Below, piece after piece: positions 43,830-52,514 of a stretch of 64,000 nucleotides of DNA; within the stretch, counting starts at the first letter, position 1, and the number at the start of each line of letters is the position of its first letter. Origin of the DNA: Jiangella asiatica (GTDB lineage: Bacteria > Actinomycetota > Actinomycetes > Jiangellales > Jiangellaceae); contig NZ_SMKZ01000001.1 in assembly GCF_004349065.1 (NCBI RefSeq), forward strand, positions 393,984 to 457,983, read 5' to 3'. The position numbers were made by a program, and so were the translations under genes. The notes under the pieces are model-generated. The model saw only the letters and a program-made list of their open reading frames with translations, did no database searches and was not told the origin of the DNA.

Positions 43830-45325
43830 CTGGCCGGCCGGGCGTCGACCGGCCGGTCACGGGCCGGCTGGGCGCCGGCTGGCTGGCGGCCGCCGCGGAC
43901 GTCGCACCGGACGTCTGCGTGCCGGCGGCGCGGCCGGAGCGGGTGGGCATCGTGCACCTGGGCATCGGCGCGTTCCACCGCGCCCACCAGGCCGTCCTCA
44001 CCGAGGACGCCGCCGCGGCCACCGGCGAGACCGGCTGGGGCATCCTCGGCGTCACCCAGCGCTCGGCCACGGTCCGCGACCAGTTGCGCTCGCAGGACGG
44101 CCTGTTCGGCGTGCTGACGCTCGGTGCGGACGAGTCCTCGCTGCGGGTCGTCGGGTCGGTCGTCGACGTCGCGCACCCGGCCGACGAAACCCCGCGGGTG
44201 CTGGCCGCCGTCGCCGCGCCCACCACGCAGGTCGTCACGCTCACCGTCACTGAGCAGGGCTACAGCCGCACCGCCGACGGCGCCCTGGACGTGGCGGTTG
44301 TCCGCACCGACCTCGACGCGCTGGCGGCGGAGGAGGCCGGCGGCGTCGCCGACCGCCCGGCCGGCAGCGCGGTCGGGCTGCTGGTGCGCGCGCTGGCGGC
44401 CCGCAGGCGAGCCGGCGGCGCCCCGATCACCGTGCTGTCGTGCGACAACCTCGCCGACAACGGTGCCCTGCTGGCCCGGCTGGTGCGCGCGGCGGTCGAC
44501 GCGGCGCTGCCCGGCGACGCCGGTCGCGCGCTGCGGTCGTGGCTGGACGGCGCGGTGACGTTCCCTGCCAGCATGGTCGACCGGATGGTCCCGGCCACGA
44601 CGGACGAGCAGCGCGCCGCCGTCGCCGCTCGGCTGGGTACGCTCGACGAGGGACTGGTCGTGGCCGAGCCGTTCCGGCAGTGGGTCGTCGAGGACCGCTT
44701 CGCCGGACCGCGGCCGGCCTGGGAACGCGCCGGCGTCGTGTTCACCGACGACGTGGGGCCCTGGGAGCGGGCGAAGCTGCGGCTGCTCAACGGCACCCAC
44801 TCGCTGGTGGCGTACGGCGGCGCGCTGGCCGGGCACGCGACCATCGCCGCGGCCGTCGCCGATCCCGCCGTCGCCGCCAGCGCCCGCGCCTACCTGTTCG
44901 ACGACGCCCTGCCGACCCTGACCGCGCCGCCGGGCCTCGACCTGGCCCACTACGGCGAGAGCATCCTGGAACGGTTCGCCAACCCGCACCTGCGGCACAC
45001 GACCGAGAAGGTCGCCACCGACGGCACCCTGAAGATCCCGCAGCGCTGGGGTGGGGTCGTCGCCGATCGCCTCGCGGCCGGCGAGCTGCCCGCCGGCGCG
45101 GCGTACGGGCTGGCCGCCTGGGTCGCGTTCGTGCTGCGCCGGGTCCGCGACGACGCCCCGTTGCCCGACGCGCGGGCCGACGAGCTGCGCGCCGCGGCGG
45201 CGGGACCGGGCGACCCGGTACAGCGACTGCTGGGCCTGCCCGGCCTGCTGCCCGCCGAGGTGGTGCGGTCGGTGCCGTTCGTCGACGCCGTGGTCCATGA
45301 TCATCAACGGTTGGCGACGCCGTGA
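43826..45325 (+). CDS. Mannitol dehydrogenase/fructuronate reductase family protein
   Basis: 499 residues. It has the long-chain polyol dehydrogenase layout: an N-terminal Rossmann domain (VHLGIGAFHRAHQ near residue 35, DNLADNG mid-domain) and a C-terminal helical domain with the catalytic signature KLRLLNGTHSL (Lys, Asn, His). These enzymes interconvert mannitol/fructose, mannonate/fructuronate or altronate/tagaturonate with NAD. The GTG overlaps the LacI stop. Unusually, the last seven codons (HDHQRLATP region) lie inside the left arm and loop of a 26-bp hairpin element, so the element has become coding sequence. Confidence 0.88.
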   Translation: MTGRPGVDRPVTGRLGAGWLAAAADVAPDVCVPAARPERVGIVHLGIGAFHRAHQAVLTEDAAAATGETGWGILGVTQRSATVRDQLRSQDGLFGVLTLGADESSLRVVGSVVDVAHPADETPRVLAAVAAPTTQVVTLTVTEQGYSRTADGALDVAVVRTDLDALAAEEAGGVADRPAGSAVGLLVRALAARRRAGGAPITVLSCDNLADNGALLARLVRAAVDAALPGDAGRALRSWLDGAVTFPASMVDRMVPATTDEQRAAVAARLGTLDEGLVVAEPFRQWVVEDRFAGPRPAWERAGVVFTDDVGPWERAKLRLLNGTHSLVAYGGALAGHATIAAAVADPAVAASARAYLFDDALPTLTAPPGLDLAHYGESILERFANPHLRHTTEKVATDGTLKIPQRWGGVVADRLAAGELPAGAAYGLAAWVAFVLRRVRDDAPLPDARADELRAAAAGPGDPVQRLLGLPGLLPAEVVRSVPFVDAVVHDHQRLATP

Positions 45326-45351
45326 CGTCGCCAACCGTTGATGATCATGGA
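45294..45351. repeat. Dispersed hairpin element, copy 2
   Basis: A perfect 26-bp inverted repeat: left arm 45294-45319 and right arm 45326-45351 with a 6-nt loop; both arms contain TGATCATCAACGGTTGGCG. The stop codons of the mannitol-dehydrogenase gene (plus) and the APH gene (minus) both lie inside it. It probably ends transcription from both sides and belongs with the copies at 17012 and 63908. Confidence 0.85.
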
Positions 45352-46127
45352 GCTCCCTCGACGAGCTGGCGGTTGCCCTCGCTCCAGGCGACCCGGGCGA
45401 GCAACTCGTCCAGGTGGCCCGCCGCCACCCAGTCCACTTGGGGCTGCTGGCCCGCGGCGGCGAGCCGGCGTACCCGCTCGATCATGTCGCGCTGGACCTC
45501 GATGACGGCGTCGACGAGCCCGTCGGTCGAGTCCAAGCCGTAGGCAGCGGCGAACACCTCGATCCGGTGCCGGCGATCCGGCGGCTCGGGGTAGCGCAGC
45601 CACCGCAGGCACTCGGCGTCGTCGCGGAACGGCGCGACGTACTCCAGGGCGTAGGCGACGTCGTAGCTCCGGGTGCCCCAGTGGGCGAAGTCCCAGTCGA
45701 TGACGCCGACCGGGTCCGCGCCCTGCCAGACGACGTTCCACGGGCCGAAGTCGCCGTGGCAGACCACCTCGGCCCCGTCGATCCCGCTGGTGTCGGTATC
45801 GGTGGACCAGGCGACACTCGGCGGCAGCTCGAACCCCGTCACGGCGTCGTGGTACTCCCGCAGCAGCTCGGCGAACCGCGCCAGGCCACCGTCGTCGACC
45901 ACTTTCGCCCAGCTCTGCGGCCCCGACTCGCCCTCGACGAAGGTGAGCATCTCGCGGCCGTGCTCGTCGATGCCGAGGAACCGCGGCGCGTACCCGAAGC
46001 CGACCTCCTCCAGGTGCAACAGCAGCGCGTGGATCGCCGGCGACCACGGCTGGACCGGCCGGCGGACGGTGTCGCCGACCCGCACCACGCGGCGGTGCGG
46101 ATCGTCTTGAAGGACCTCCTCGACCAT
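45345..46127 (-). CDS. Aminoglycoside phosphotransferase (APH) family kinase
   Basis: 260 residues. The kinase-like catalytic loop HGDFGPWNVVW (about residue 150) and the metal-binding VIDWDFAHWG (about 170) are intact. ATP-binding features are seen near the N-terminus (RVVRVGDTVRRP). APH-fold kinases phosphorylate small molecules; many in actinomycetes are not resistance genes, and nothing here shows resistance. The ATG at 46127 is preceded by TAGGTT exactly 6 nt away and no SD, so the mRNA is probably leaderless. It converges with the mannitol-dehydrogenase gene at the hairpin element. Confidence 0.88.
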   Translation of the reverse strand: MVEEVLQDDPHRRVVRVGDTVRRPVQPWSPAIHALLLHLEEVGFGYAPRFLGIDEHGREMLTFVEGESGPQSWAKVVDDGGLARFAELLREYHDAVTGFELPPSVAWSTDTDTSGIDGAEVVCHGDFGPWNVVWQGADPVGVIDWDFAHWGTRSYDVAYALEYVAPFRDDAECLRWLRYPEPPDRRHRIEVFAAAYGLDSTDGLVDAVIEVQRDMIERVRRLAAAGQQPQVDWVAAGHLDELLARVAWSEGNRQLVEGAP

Positions 46128-46139
46128 GCGCCGAACCTA
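46128..46139 (-). promoter_or_regulatory. Leaderless-type -10 element of the APH gene
   Basis: On the minus strand TAGGTT (46139-46134) is followed by 6 nt and then the ATG at 46127, with no ribosome-binding site. Confidence 0.5.
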
Positions 46140-46223
46140 GCCCGCACGGGCGCGTGGGTAGGAATGATTTTTCACCCGCCCTAGGTTGAAGGCGGTGTCG
46201 TCGACGACCGAAGGGACGAGCTC

Positions 46224-46721
46224 ATGAGCCTGCTGCGGTACCCCGAACCCCGCTACCACGGTGACGGCGGGGAGGTCAGCGCCACGTACCGGCCCGCAGG
46301 ACAGCGCCCGGACCTGACATACCCGTCCTCCGGCGTCACCATCGACTACCTCGCGACCGGCGCGTCCAGCGACGGCGACTTCGGCCTGTACCGCTGGACC
46401 GCCGGTCCGGAGGAGTCCGGCCCCGCGCCGCACTTCCACCGCACCATCTCCGAGTCGTTCTTCATCCTCTCCGGCACCATGCGCATCTACAACGGCAAGG
46501 AATGGCTCGAGACCAACGCCGGCGACTACGTCTACGTTCCGCCGGGCGGCCTGCACGGCTTCCGCAGCGTCACCGGCGTCCCGGCCTCGATGCTGCTGCT
46601 CTTCACGCCCGGCGCGCCGCGCGAGGGTTACTTCGAGGGCCTCATCGACGTCGCGGCCAGCCAGATGTCCGACGAGGAGAAGGCCGCCTTCTACGAACAG
46701 CACGACAACCACTGGGTCTGA
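46224..46721 (+). CDS. Cupin domain-containing protein
   Basis: 165 residues. A single cupin barrel covers about residues 35-130. Motif 1 is HFHRTISESFFILSGTMRI (metal ligands His-His/Glu), and motif 2 DYVYVPPGGLHGFRSVTG supplies the last His. Such proteins are small metal-dependent dioxygenases, isomerases or sensors. ATG at 46224 has GAAGGGACG upstream. It is probably monocistronic. The substrate is not evident, though the flanking genes deal with sugars. Confidence 0.88.
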   Translation: MSLLRYPEPRYHGDGGEVSATYRPAGQRPDLTYPSSGVTIDYLATGASSDGDFGLYRWTAGPEESGPAPHFHRTISESFFILSGTMRIYNGKEWLETNAGDYVYVPPGGLHGFRSVTGVPASMLLLFTPGAPREGYFEGLIDVAASQMSDEEKAAFYEQHDNHWV

Positions 46722-46779
46722 GCCGGTCCCGCGTTCTGCCCCGACGGGGGATGGGCGGACGGCGCTCCGTAGAAGTTTC

Positions 46780-46818
46780 TGCTCAACTCTTGAGTAGAGC
46801 ATCATTTATTTCTAAACT
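46780..46818 (+). promoter_or_regulatory. Promoter and operator of the sugar isomerase/FAH genes
   Basis: TTGAGT (46790-46795) and TAAACT (46813-46818) are separated by 17 nt. The -35 lies at the centre of an inverted repeat TGCTCAACTC-TT-GAGTAGAGCA (46780-46801; 9 of 10 pairs match), so a bound repressor would cover it. Transcription would begin near 46825, only about 3 nt before the ATG at 46828. Confidence 0.6.
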
Positions 46819-46827
46819 GTCACCGCG

Positions 46828-47697
46828 ATGCGTGAGGAGAGGCGTGGTGACGGAGTGGACGACGGGCCCGGCCCATGGCCGCTGTGGCTGCACTCGATGG
46901 CTACGCCGGACACCGATGCCGCAGGGTGCCTGGCGGTCGCACACGAGCTGGGTCTCGACGGCATCGAGCTGATAGTCGCCGACGACTACCCGGCGGCGCT
47001 CCCGCAGGCCGCGAGCCCGGCAGAGGCGGCCGCCGTGTCCTCCGTCGCCGACGGGCTCGGCCTGCGGGTCGGCGCGCTGTGCTCGTACGCCCGCGACATC
47101 GACCACGAGGCCGCTACCGATCGCCAGAACACCGCCGACGCGCTGCGCCGGGCGGTGGACCTCGCCGCGGCGCTCGGTGCCGGGCACGTCCGGGTGCTGG
47201 CCGGGCACGATCGTCCGGCGGAAGAGCGACCCGACGCGGTCCGCCGCGCGGCCGAGACCCTGCGCGGTCTCGCGCCACACGCGCAGGCGGCCGGCGTCAG
47301 CCTGAACGTCGAGAACCACATGGACACGCTCGCGACCAGCGCGAAGGCCACCCGCGAACTGGTGGATGCCGCGACGGCGCCGGCGGTCGGGGTCCTGTAC
47401 GACCAGGCGAACCTCGCCATCATGGCGGCCGAGCCGGCCACCGTCGCCGTCGACCTGCAGCGTGAGCTGATCCGGCACGTGCACGTCAAGAACTTCGTCC
47501 CCGCCGGCGACGGGCGGCGGCCGGTGGGTCTGGCCGAGGGGACGGTGGACTGGCCGGCGACGCTGCGCCTGCTCGACGGCTACACCGGCGCGTTGACCTT
47601 CGAGTACGAGCGGCGCTGGTACCCCGATCAGCTGCCGCCGGCACAGATCGGCCTACGCGCCGACCGCGACCTGCTGCGTTCCCTGACGACCGGCTGA
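46828..47697 (+). CDS. Sugar phosphate isomerase/epimerase family protein
   Basis: 289 residues from ATG 46828. Because GAGGAGAGG lies just after that ATG, GTG 46855 (280 residues) may be the real start; if transcription begins near 46825 the longer form would be leaderless. It is an AP-endonuclease-2/xylose-isomerase-like TIM barrel: LGLDGIELIVAD, VRVLAGHDRPAEERPD, a metal ligand region SLNVENHMDTLATS, LYDQANLAIM, and HVHVKNF near the end. Enzymes of this family isomerise or epimerise sugars and inositols. The FAH-family gene follows after 18 nt and is probably co-transcribed. Confidence 0.85.
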   Translation: MREERRGDGVDDGPGPWPLWLHSMATPDTDAAGCLAVAHELGLDGIELIVADDYPAALPQAASPAEAAAVSSVADGLGLRVGALCSYARDIDHEAATDRQNTADALRRAVDLAAALGAGHVRVLAGHDRPAEERPDAVRRAAETLRGLAPHAQAAGVSLNVENHMDTLATSAKATRELVDAATAPAVGVLYDQANLAIMAAEPATVAVDLQRELIRHVHVKNFVPAGDGRRPVGLAEGTVDWPATLRLLDGYTGALTFEYERRWYPDQLPPAQIGLRADRDLLRSLTTG

Positions 47698-47715
47698 CCG
47701 AAAGACGAGGTACCG

Positions 47716-48654
47716 ATGCATCTGCTGAGCTTCCGACGGCCCGGGGCGACGACCCCTTCCTGGGGCGCTGCCACGGTGCCACCGGCCGGCGTGTCCGCCG
47801 ACGATCCCGGCGCGCTGGCCGCCGTCGCGGTGGTCGACGCGACGCGTGCCGGGCGGTCGTACCCGGCGGACGTCGCGACACTGCTCGAGCTCGCGGTCGC
47901 CGAACGTGACGAGGTGCTGGCCGATCTGGCCGCGCTGCAGGGCAAGGAGAGCGACCTCACCGTCGGCGACGTGGAGCTGCTGGCCCCGATCCCGCGACCG
48001 CGTCGCAACGTGTTCGCCGTCGGCGCCAACTACCGCGGCCACGTCGAGGAGTCCGAGCACTCGTCCGGGCCGCCGGCCAGCCCGATCTTCTTCACCAAGG
48101 CCACCACGACGGTGACCGGGCCGGGCGCCGTGGCCGTCGATCCCGCGCTCACGACCCGCGTCGACTGGGAGGTCGAACTAGCGGTCGTTCTGGGCGCCGG
48201 CGGACGGCATTTGTCACCCGAGCAGGCCGCTGACGCCGTGTTCGGCTACACCACCGCGAACGACCTGTCCGCCCGCGACCAGCAGCACGGCCGGCCCGAG
48301 GGCCAGTGGTTCCTCGGCAAGAGCCTGGACGGGTTCTGCCCGCTGGGGCCCTGGCTGGTCACCCGCGACGAGGTTCCCGACCCGCGGGACCTGCGCCTCA
48401 CGCTCACCGTCAACGGCGCGGTGAAGCAGGACTCCACCACCGCGGACATGGTCTTCGACGTCCCGGCGCTGATCGCGGAGCTGTCCCGGTTCGTGACGCT
48501 GTGCCCCGGCGACGTGCTGCTGACCGGCACGCCGTCCGGTGTCGGCGACGCACGCACCCCGCCGGAGTATCTGGCGCCGGGCGACCAGGTGGTGGCGTAC
48601 GTGGACCGCATCGGCCCGCTGCTGACGACGATCGTCGCCGCGAACGGACGGTAA
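47716..48654 (+). CDS. Fumarylacetoacetate hydrolase (FAH) family protein
   Basis: 312 residues. The FAH catalytic domain covers about residues 95-300, with VFAVGANYRGHVEES, FFTKATTTVTGPGAV, DWEVELAVVLG (metal Asp/Glu), GYTTANDLSARDQQ, and TGTPSGVGDARTPPEYLAPG. These metalloenzymes hydrolyse or decarboxylate 2,4-diketo acids; sugar-pathway members act on 2,4-diketo-3-deoxy sugar acids. Next to a sugar isomerase, that role is a reasonable inference. ATG at 47716 has GACGAGG upstream. A 12-bp-stem terminator follows. Confidence 0.88.
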   Translation: MHLLSFRRPGATTPSWGAATVPPAGVSADDPGALAAVAVVDATRAGRSYPADVATLLELAVAERDEVLADLAALQGKESDLTVGDVELLAPIPRPRRNVFAVGANYRGHVEESEHSSGPPASPIFFTKATTTVTGPGAVAVDPALTTRVDWEVELAVVLGAGGRHLSPEQAADAVFGYTTANDLSARDQQHGRPEGQWFLGKSLDGFCPLGPWLVTRDEVPDPRDLRLTLTVNGAVKQDSTTADMVFDVPALIAELSRFVTLCPGDVLLTGTPSGVGDARTPPEYLAPGDQVVAYVDRIGPLLTTIVAANGR

Positions 48655-48665
48655 CCAAGGACTGA

Positions 48666-48698
48666 CCGGCGCGGCGCCCGTCACGAGCGCCGCGCCGG
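48666..48698. terminator. Bidirectional hairpin terminator
   Basis: CCGGCGCGGCGC (48666-48677) and GCGCCGCGCCGG (48687-48698) form a perfect 12-bp stem with a 9-nt loop between the convergent FAH and sialidase genes. Confidence 0.65.
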
Positions 48699-48716
48699 CC
48701 ACGGAGCCCGGCAAAG

Positions 48717-51260
48717 CTACAGGTCGTCGAGCGGCAGGTGCAGCCGGGCCGACCCGCTGGGCGCGGTGTTCAGGTTCATCAGCGTGCCGACCTGAGTGGC
48801 CGTCAGCGCTTGGTTCACCAGCCACACCTCGTCGACGGTGCCGCTGAGCGGGCTCTGCCCGTCCACGCGCTGACCGATGTGGATGCCGTAGGAGGCGCCC
48901 GCTGACAGCGACCCGCTGAGCGCCGCCGCGGTGTCGGCCAGCATCCCGTCGACGTAGAGCGACAACCCGCCGCTGCCGCGGACGAGCGCGACGTGATGCC
49001 ATTCGCCGTCGTCGAACGTCCCGGGCGCCGCCAGCGTCGCTGTCGTCGTGCCGTTGTTGAGGTTGGCGCGAAGCCGGTTCAGCCCGGGCTCCAGCCGCAC
49101 CCACCACTGCGGGTTGGCCGCCCCGACGTCGTGCGCCCAGAGGATCGCCTGGTCGGTGTCCTCGTCGGTGCGGAACCACGCCGCCGCGGTGAACGGCTGC
49201 GTGCCGACCTGGATGGTGGTGTCGTCGGCCACCTCGACGTGGTCGGCGTACGACAGCTCCGCGGCGTCGCCGAACTCACCGGTCACGGGTGCGGCGCAAC
49301 CCACGACGGTGCCGGGGTTGCCCTGGCCGGAGGTGTCCGACGTCGTCTGCGTGCCGCTTGCGCACTCGACCTCGTCGAGCGGCAGGTGGATCGCGGTCGC
49401 CCCGGCGGGACCGGTGTTCGTCGACGCCAGCGTGCCGACCTCGGACGCGCTCAGCGCCCGGTCGAACAGCCACACCTCGTCGGCGGCGCCGCGCAGCGGG
49501 TTGTTGACGCCGTCGACGCGGGCGCCGACGCGGATGCCGGTGCGCGGGTCGCCGGAGACCGAGCCGGAGATCGCCGGCGCGGTGCCGGCCGCGACGCCGT
49601 CGACGTAGAGCGTGAGGCCGGTGCTGTCGCGGGCCAGCGCGACGTGATGCCAGTCGCCGTCGGCGAAGTTCCCGGTCGCGGTGACGGCCTGGGTGGTGCT
49701 GCTGTTGTCGAGCATCCCGCGGATGCGGTTCTGATCCGGTTCCAGCCGGATCCACCACTTGGGTTCGCCGTCGATGCGCGAGTACGCCCAGAACAGTGCC
49801 TGCTGGTAGGTGACGTCGGTGCTGCGGAACCACATCGCCGCGGTGAACTCACCACTGCCGAACTCCAGGTCGTTCGTGGCGGGTAGCTCGACGTAGTCGC
49901 CGGCCAGCTCCATACCGGTGCCGAACTCGGCGTCGACGAGCGTCGGATCCCCGCTGACCACGCTGTCGTGCCCGCTGGCCGAGACGTCCGGCGTCACCGG
50001 CTCCGGCGCCGTCGGACCGTCCAGGAGCGCGACCGGGACGCGGGCGAAGCTGATGAGGTGGCTGTAGAAGAGCTCGGTCTCGTCGTACAGGCGCTCGCCG
50101 TTCTCGAACAGCACCCCGATGGTGTCGCTGCCGAGATCCACCAGGTCGGAGTAGCCGGACGGCCCGTCGTAGACCTGGAGGCTTTCCTGCCAGGACGCGC
50201 CGTCGTCGAAGCTGGACCAGAGGGTGAGGTTCTCGCGCGCGGTGGGATGGCCGGGCGTGGACAGGACCAGCCGGCCGCCGCCGTCCGGGAGGTTGATCAC
50301 CGACCCGCCGATCTCGGACGTCATGACGCCGGTGGCCGGCCCGAACGTCGCGTCGAACGTCTCGCCCGCGTCACTGCTGGTGGTGTCCACGCGCAGGCCA
50401 GGGCTGTCGCCGCGCTGGTCGCGCGAGTTCATGTAGATCGTGCCGTCGTCGAGCTCCGTCGCGGTGGACTCGTGCGGGTGGTAGCCGGTGGCTTGCGGCT
50501 GGTCGACGGCGCCGAGCTCCCACGTGACGCCGTCGTTGTCGCTGTAGAGGATGTGGGCGCCGAGCAGCCTCGGGTCGAGACAGTCGATGCCCGAGCCCGG
50601 TGGCGGGTCGATCGAGTGGTTGCCCGGGATGATCAGCCGGCCCGGGTGGTCGCCCTGGGTCATGGTGACGCCGTGACCGGGGCCGCCGACGAAGTGCCCC
50701 CAGTTGGACGGCCGGACGGCGGCCGTGATCTCGGTCAGACCGGTCCAGGTCGCGCCGTTGTTGCTGCTGTACAGCATGAACGAGCGCCGGGTCTCCTGCT
50801 CGGTGGCGGTGCCGCAGCGCACGTCCTCGCCGGTGACGTTGCCGCCGGTGCGGGTCATGTTCAGGACCAGGTCGCCATCGGCGGTGACCATCGGCACCGG
50901 ATTACCCCACTTGTTGGCGTCGTCGGCGAGCACCTGGATCGATCCCCAGGTCAAGCCGCCGTCGAACGACCGCTTGAGGACCATGTCGATGTCGCCGTTG
51001 TCGGTGGCGTCGTTGACCCGGCCCTCTGCGAAGGCCAGCAGGACGCCGTCGACCTCGATGATCGCGGGGATGCGGAAGGAGTGGTAGCCGGACTCGCCGC
51101 GTTCGAACACGACGCCGGAGGTGACGCCGTCGGCGTACGAGGCCGCCGCGGCGATGGATGCGGTGGCCCCGGAGTGGGCCAGAGCCGCCGTGCAGAGAAG
51201 CGCGGCGGTGGCCGGGAGGACCGCCCGAGGGAGGCGGCGCCGGCTGGTGCGTTCGGACAT
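48717..51260 (-). CDS. Secreted exo-alpha-sialidase (GH33-like) with two LamG domains
   Basis: 847 residues from ATG 51260 (AAGGAG 5 nt upstream). The signal peptide is about residues 1-40. The six-bladed sialidase propeller covers about 50-410. It has the FRIP arginine motif (HSFRIPAII) and Asp-box repeats SFDGGLTWG, SSNNGATWTG, SDNDGVTWE, SSDAGETFD and a degenerate SSFDDGASWQ. Two LamG/concanavalin-like domains follow at about 441-622 and 657-847 and share most of their sequence pattern (AAMWFRSTD/AAAWFRTDE, DGDWHHVALAR/DGEWHHVALVR), the result of an internal duplication. The enzyme would release sialic acid or a related acidic sugar from glycans outside the cell; the LamG domains would hold it on the substrate. 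It converges with the FAH gene. Confidence 0.9.
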   Translation of the reverse strand: MSERTSRRRLPRAVLPATAALLCTAALAHSGATASIAAAASYADGVTSGVVFERGESGYHSFRIPAIIEVDGVLLAFAEGRVNDATDNGDIDMVLKRSFDGGLTWGSIQVLADDANKWGNPVPMVTADGDLVLNMTRTGGNVTGEDVRCGTATEQETRRSFMLYSSNNGATWTGLTEITAAVRPSNWGHFVGGPGHGVTMTQGDHPGRLIIPGNHSIDPPPGSGIDCLDPRLLGAHILYSDNDGVTWELGAVDQPQATGYHPHESTATELDDGTIYMNSRDQRGDSPGLRVDTTSSDAGETFDATFGPATGVMTSEIGGSVINLPDGGGRLVLSTPGHPTARENLTLWSSFDDGASWQESLQVYDGPSGYSDLVDLGSDTIGVLFENGERLYDETELFYSHLISFARVPVALLDGPTAPEPVTPDVSASGHDSVVSGDPTLVDAEFGTGMELAGDYVELPATNDLEFGSGEFTAAMWFRSTDVTYQQALFWAYSRIDGEPKWWIRLEPDQNRIRGMLDNSSTTQAVTATGNFADGDWHHVALARDSTGLTLYVDGVAAGTAPAISGSVSGDPRTGIRVGARVDGVNNPLRGAADEVWLFDRALSASEVGTLASTNTGPAGATAIHLPLDEVECASGTQTTSDTSGQGNPGTVVGCAAPVTGEFGDAAELSYADHVEVADDTTIQVGTQPFTAAAWFRTDEDTDQAILWAHDVGAANPQWWVRLEPGLNRLRANLNNGTTTATLAAPGTFDDGEWHHVALVRGSGGLSLYVDGMLADTAAALSGSLSAGASYGIHIGQRVDGQSPLSGTVDEVWLVNQALTATQVGTLMNLNTAPSGSARLHLPLDDL

Positions 51261-51312
51261 GGGTCTCCTTTGACTCACGAGTGGATGCTTCACACGCTGG
51301 GAGATCACCAGA

Positions 51313-51329
51313 ACGCGCCCGGGGCGCGT
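51313..51329. other. GC-rich palindrome in the sialidase upstream region
   Basis: ACGCGCCC-G-GGGCGCGT has perfect 8-bp arms. It lies 53 nt upstream of the sialidase start and downstream of the Gfo/Idh gene end, so it could terminate the Gfo/Idh transcript or be an operator. The rest of the 205-nt gap shows nothing clear. Confidence 0.35.
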
Positions 51330-51465
51330 CCGTGCACATGGTCCAAACGTCTGGGCCCTCCGGTGGCGCCCTGGCTCGGCCGGCGAGGTGGGGCATGGGT
51401 CCTCCTTCGTGCCGCGGAGCGGCGACGGGTCGGGGGTAGGTCGCCGGACCGTGACGGCGCGGCGT

Positions 51466-52470
51466 TCAGAGGCCGCCGGGGGACAGCTCGGCCGACGTCT
51501 CGGCCGACAGGTAGATGTGGTCGATGAGCCGCATGGCCCGCCAGCAGTCCTCGATGGTGGCGATCGGCGGCCGGCCCGCGCTGAGCCGGTCGAGGGTGTC
51601 GACGACGAACCGCGCGTAGCGCTCGTCGATCGACAGGCCGCGGCGGATGCGCTCGCCGTCGGGCGTGGCGACCACGACGTCCGAGCGGCGCTCGACGATG
51701 TACGCGCCGGGTCCGGCGACGCGGAACTCCTGGTCGCTGGCGTCGATGTGGCCGTGGGTGTAGCCGGCCTCGAGTCCGAAGATGCCACCGTCGCGGCCGC
51801 TGACCAGGGCGGCGGCGTAGTCCTCGACCTCACCGCGGTACAGGCCGGACGTGGTGGCGGCGGCGAGCACGACGGGGTCGTCGCCGGCGAGCTGGCAGAT
51901 GGCGTCGGCGCCGTGGCTGCCGAGGTTGCGCAGCGCGCCGCCGCCGGAGACGTCGGGCTCCAGCATCCAGGGCACGCCCTCCTGCACGTAGCGGACCGGG
52001 GTGCCGTTGATGACCCGGAAGTGCCCGTGTACGACGGTGGACAGGTGCCCGGCTTCGCGCAGGGCCTGCAGCTCTTCCCAGAACGGCCCGTACCGGTTGA
52101 TGAACGCGACGGCGGCGAACGCGCCGGCCCGCTCGACCTGCGCCAGCAGCGGCTGGATCTGCGAGCTGTTCAGCCCGGACGGCTTCTCGATGGCGAAGGG
52201 CATCCCGGCCGCGATGAGCCGCTCGGCCAGCGCCGCCGCCTCGGCGTGCCGGGGCATCGCCCACACCACGTCGAAGCCGCCGGCGTCGAGCAGGTCCTCG
52301 ACGGTGGGGTAGGCGGGGCAGCCGAACTCGCTGGCCCAGCGGTCAGCGGCGGCGGGGTCGTGCGGCTCGCACACGGCCGTCACGGTGGCCGACGCAGCCG
52401 CGAACCCGCGGACGTGCATGGGCGTGTGCCAGTGACCGGCGCCGGCGAGCGCCACTCGGAACCTCGTCAT
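51466..52470 (-). CDS. Gfo/Idh/MocA family oxidoreductase
   Basis: 334 residues. The N-terminal Rossmann motif (VALAGAGHWHTPMHVRGF) is followed by the family EKP motif in FAIEKPSGLN (Lys for catalysis), then the C-terminal alpha/beta domain with the GGGALRNLGSHGADAI stretch holding the catalytic Asp/His pair region. Such enzymes oxidise or reduce sugars, inositols or their derivatives with NAD(P). ATG at 52470 has GGAG 8 nt upstream. It is transcribed divergently from the sulfatase-transporter operon, whose -35 overlaps its own. A role in processing the imported sugar is likely. Confidence 0.88.
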   Translation of the reverse strand: MTRFRVALAGAGHWHTPMHVRGFAAASATVTAVCEPHDPAAADRWASEFGCPAYPTVEDLLDAGGFDVVWAMPRHAEAAALAERLIAAGMPFAIEKPSGLNSSQIQPLLAQVERAGAFAAVAFINRYGPFWEELQALREAGHLSTVVHGHFRVINGTPVRYVQEGVPWMLEPDVSGGGALRNLGSHGADAICQLAGDDPVVLAAATTSGLYRGEVEDYAAALVSGRDGGIFGLEAGYTHGHIDASDQEFRVAGPGAYIVERRSDVVVATPDGERIRRGLSIDERYARFVVDTLDRLSAGRPPIATIEDCWRAMRLIDHIYLSAETSAELSPGGL

Positions 52471-52514
52471 GTGTGTGACTCCATGGGCGGCACCCTAGCG
52501 ACTGGTGGGAAATT

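Noticed and set aside
45345..46127. Antibiotic-resistance gene (aminoglycoside phosphotransferase)
   Set aside because: APH-fold kinases are mostly metabolic in actinomycetes. Neighbours are sugar genes and nothing specific to known resistance enzymes is seen.
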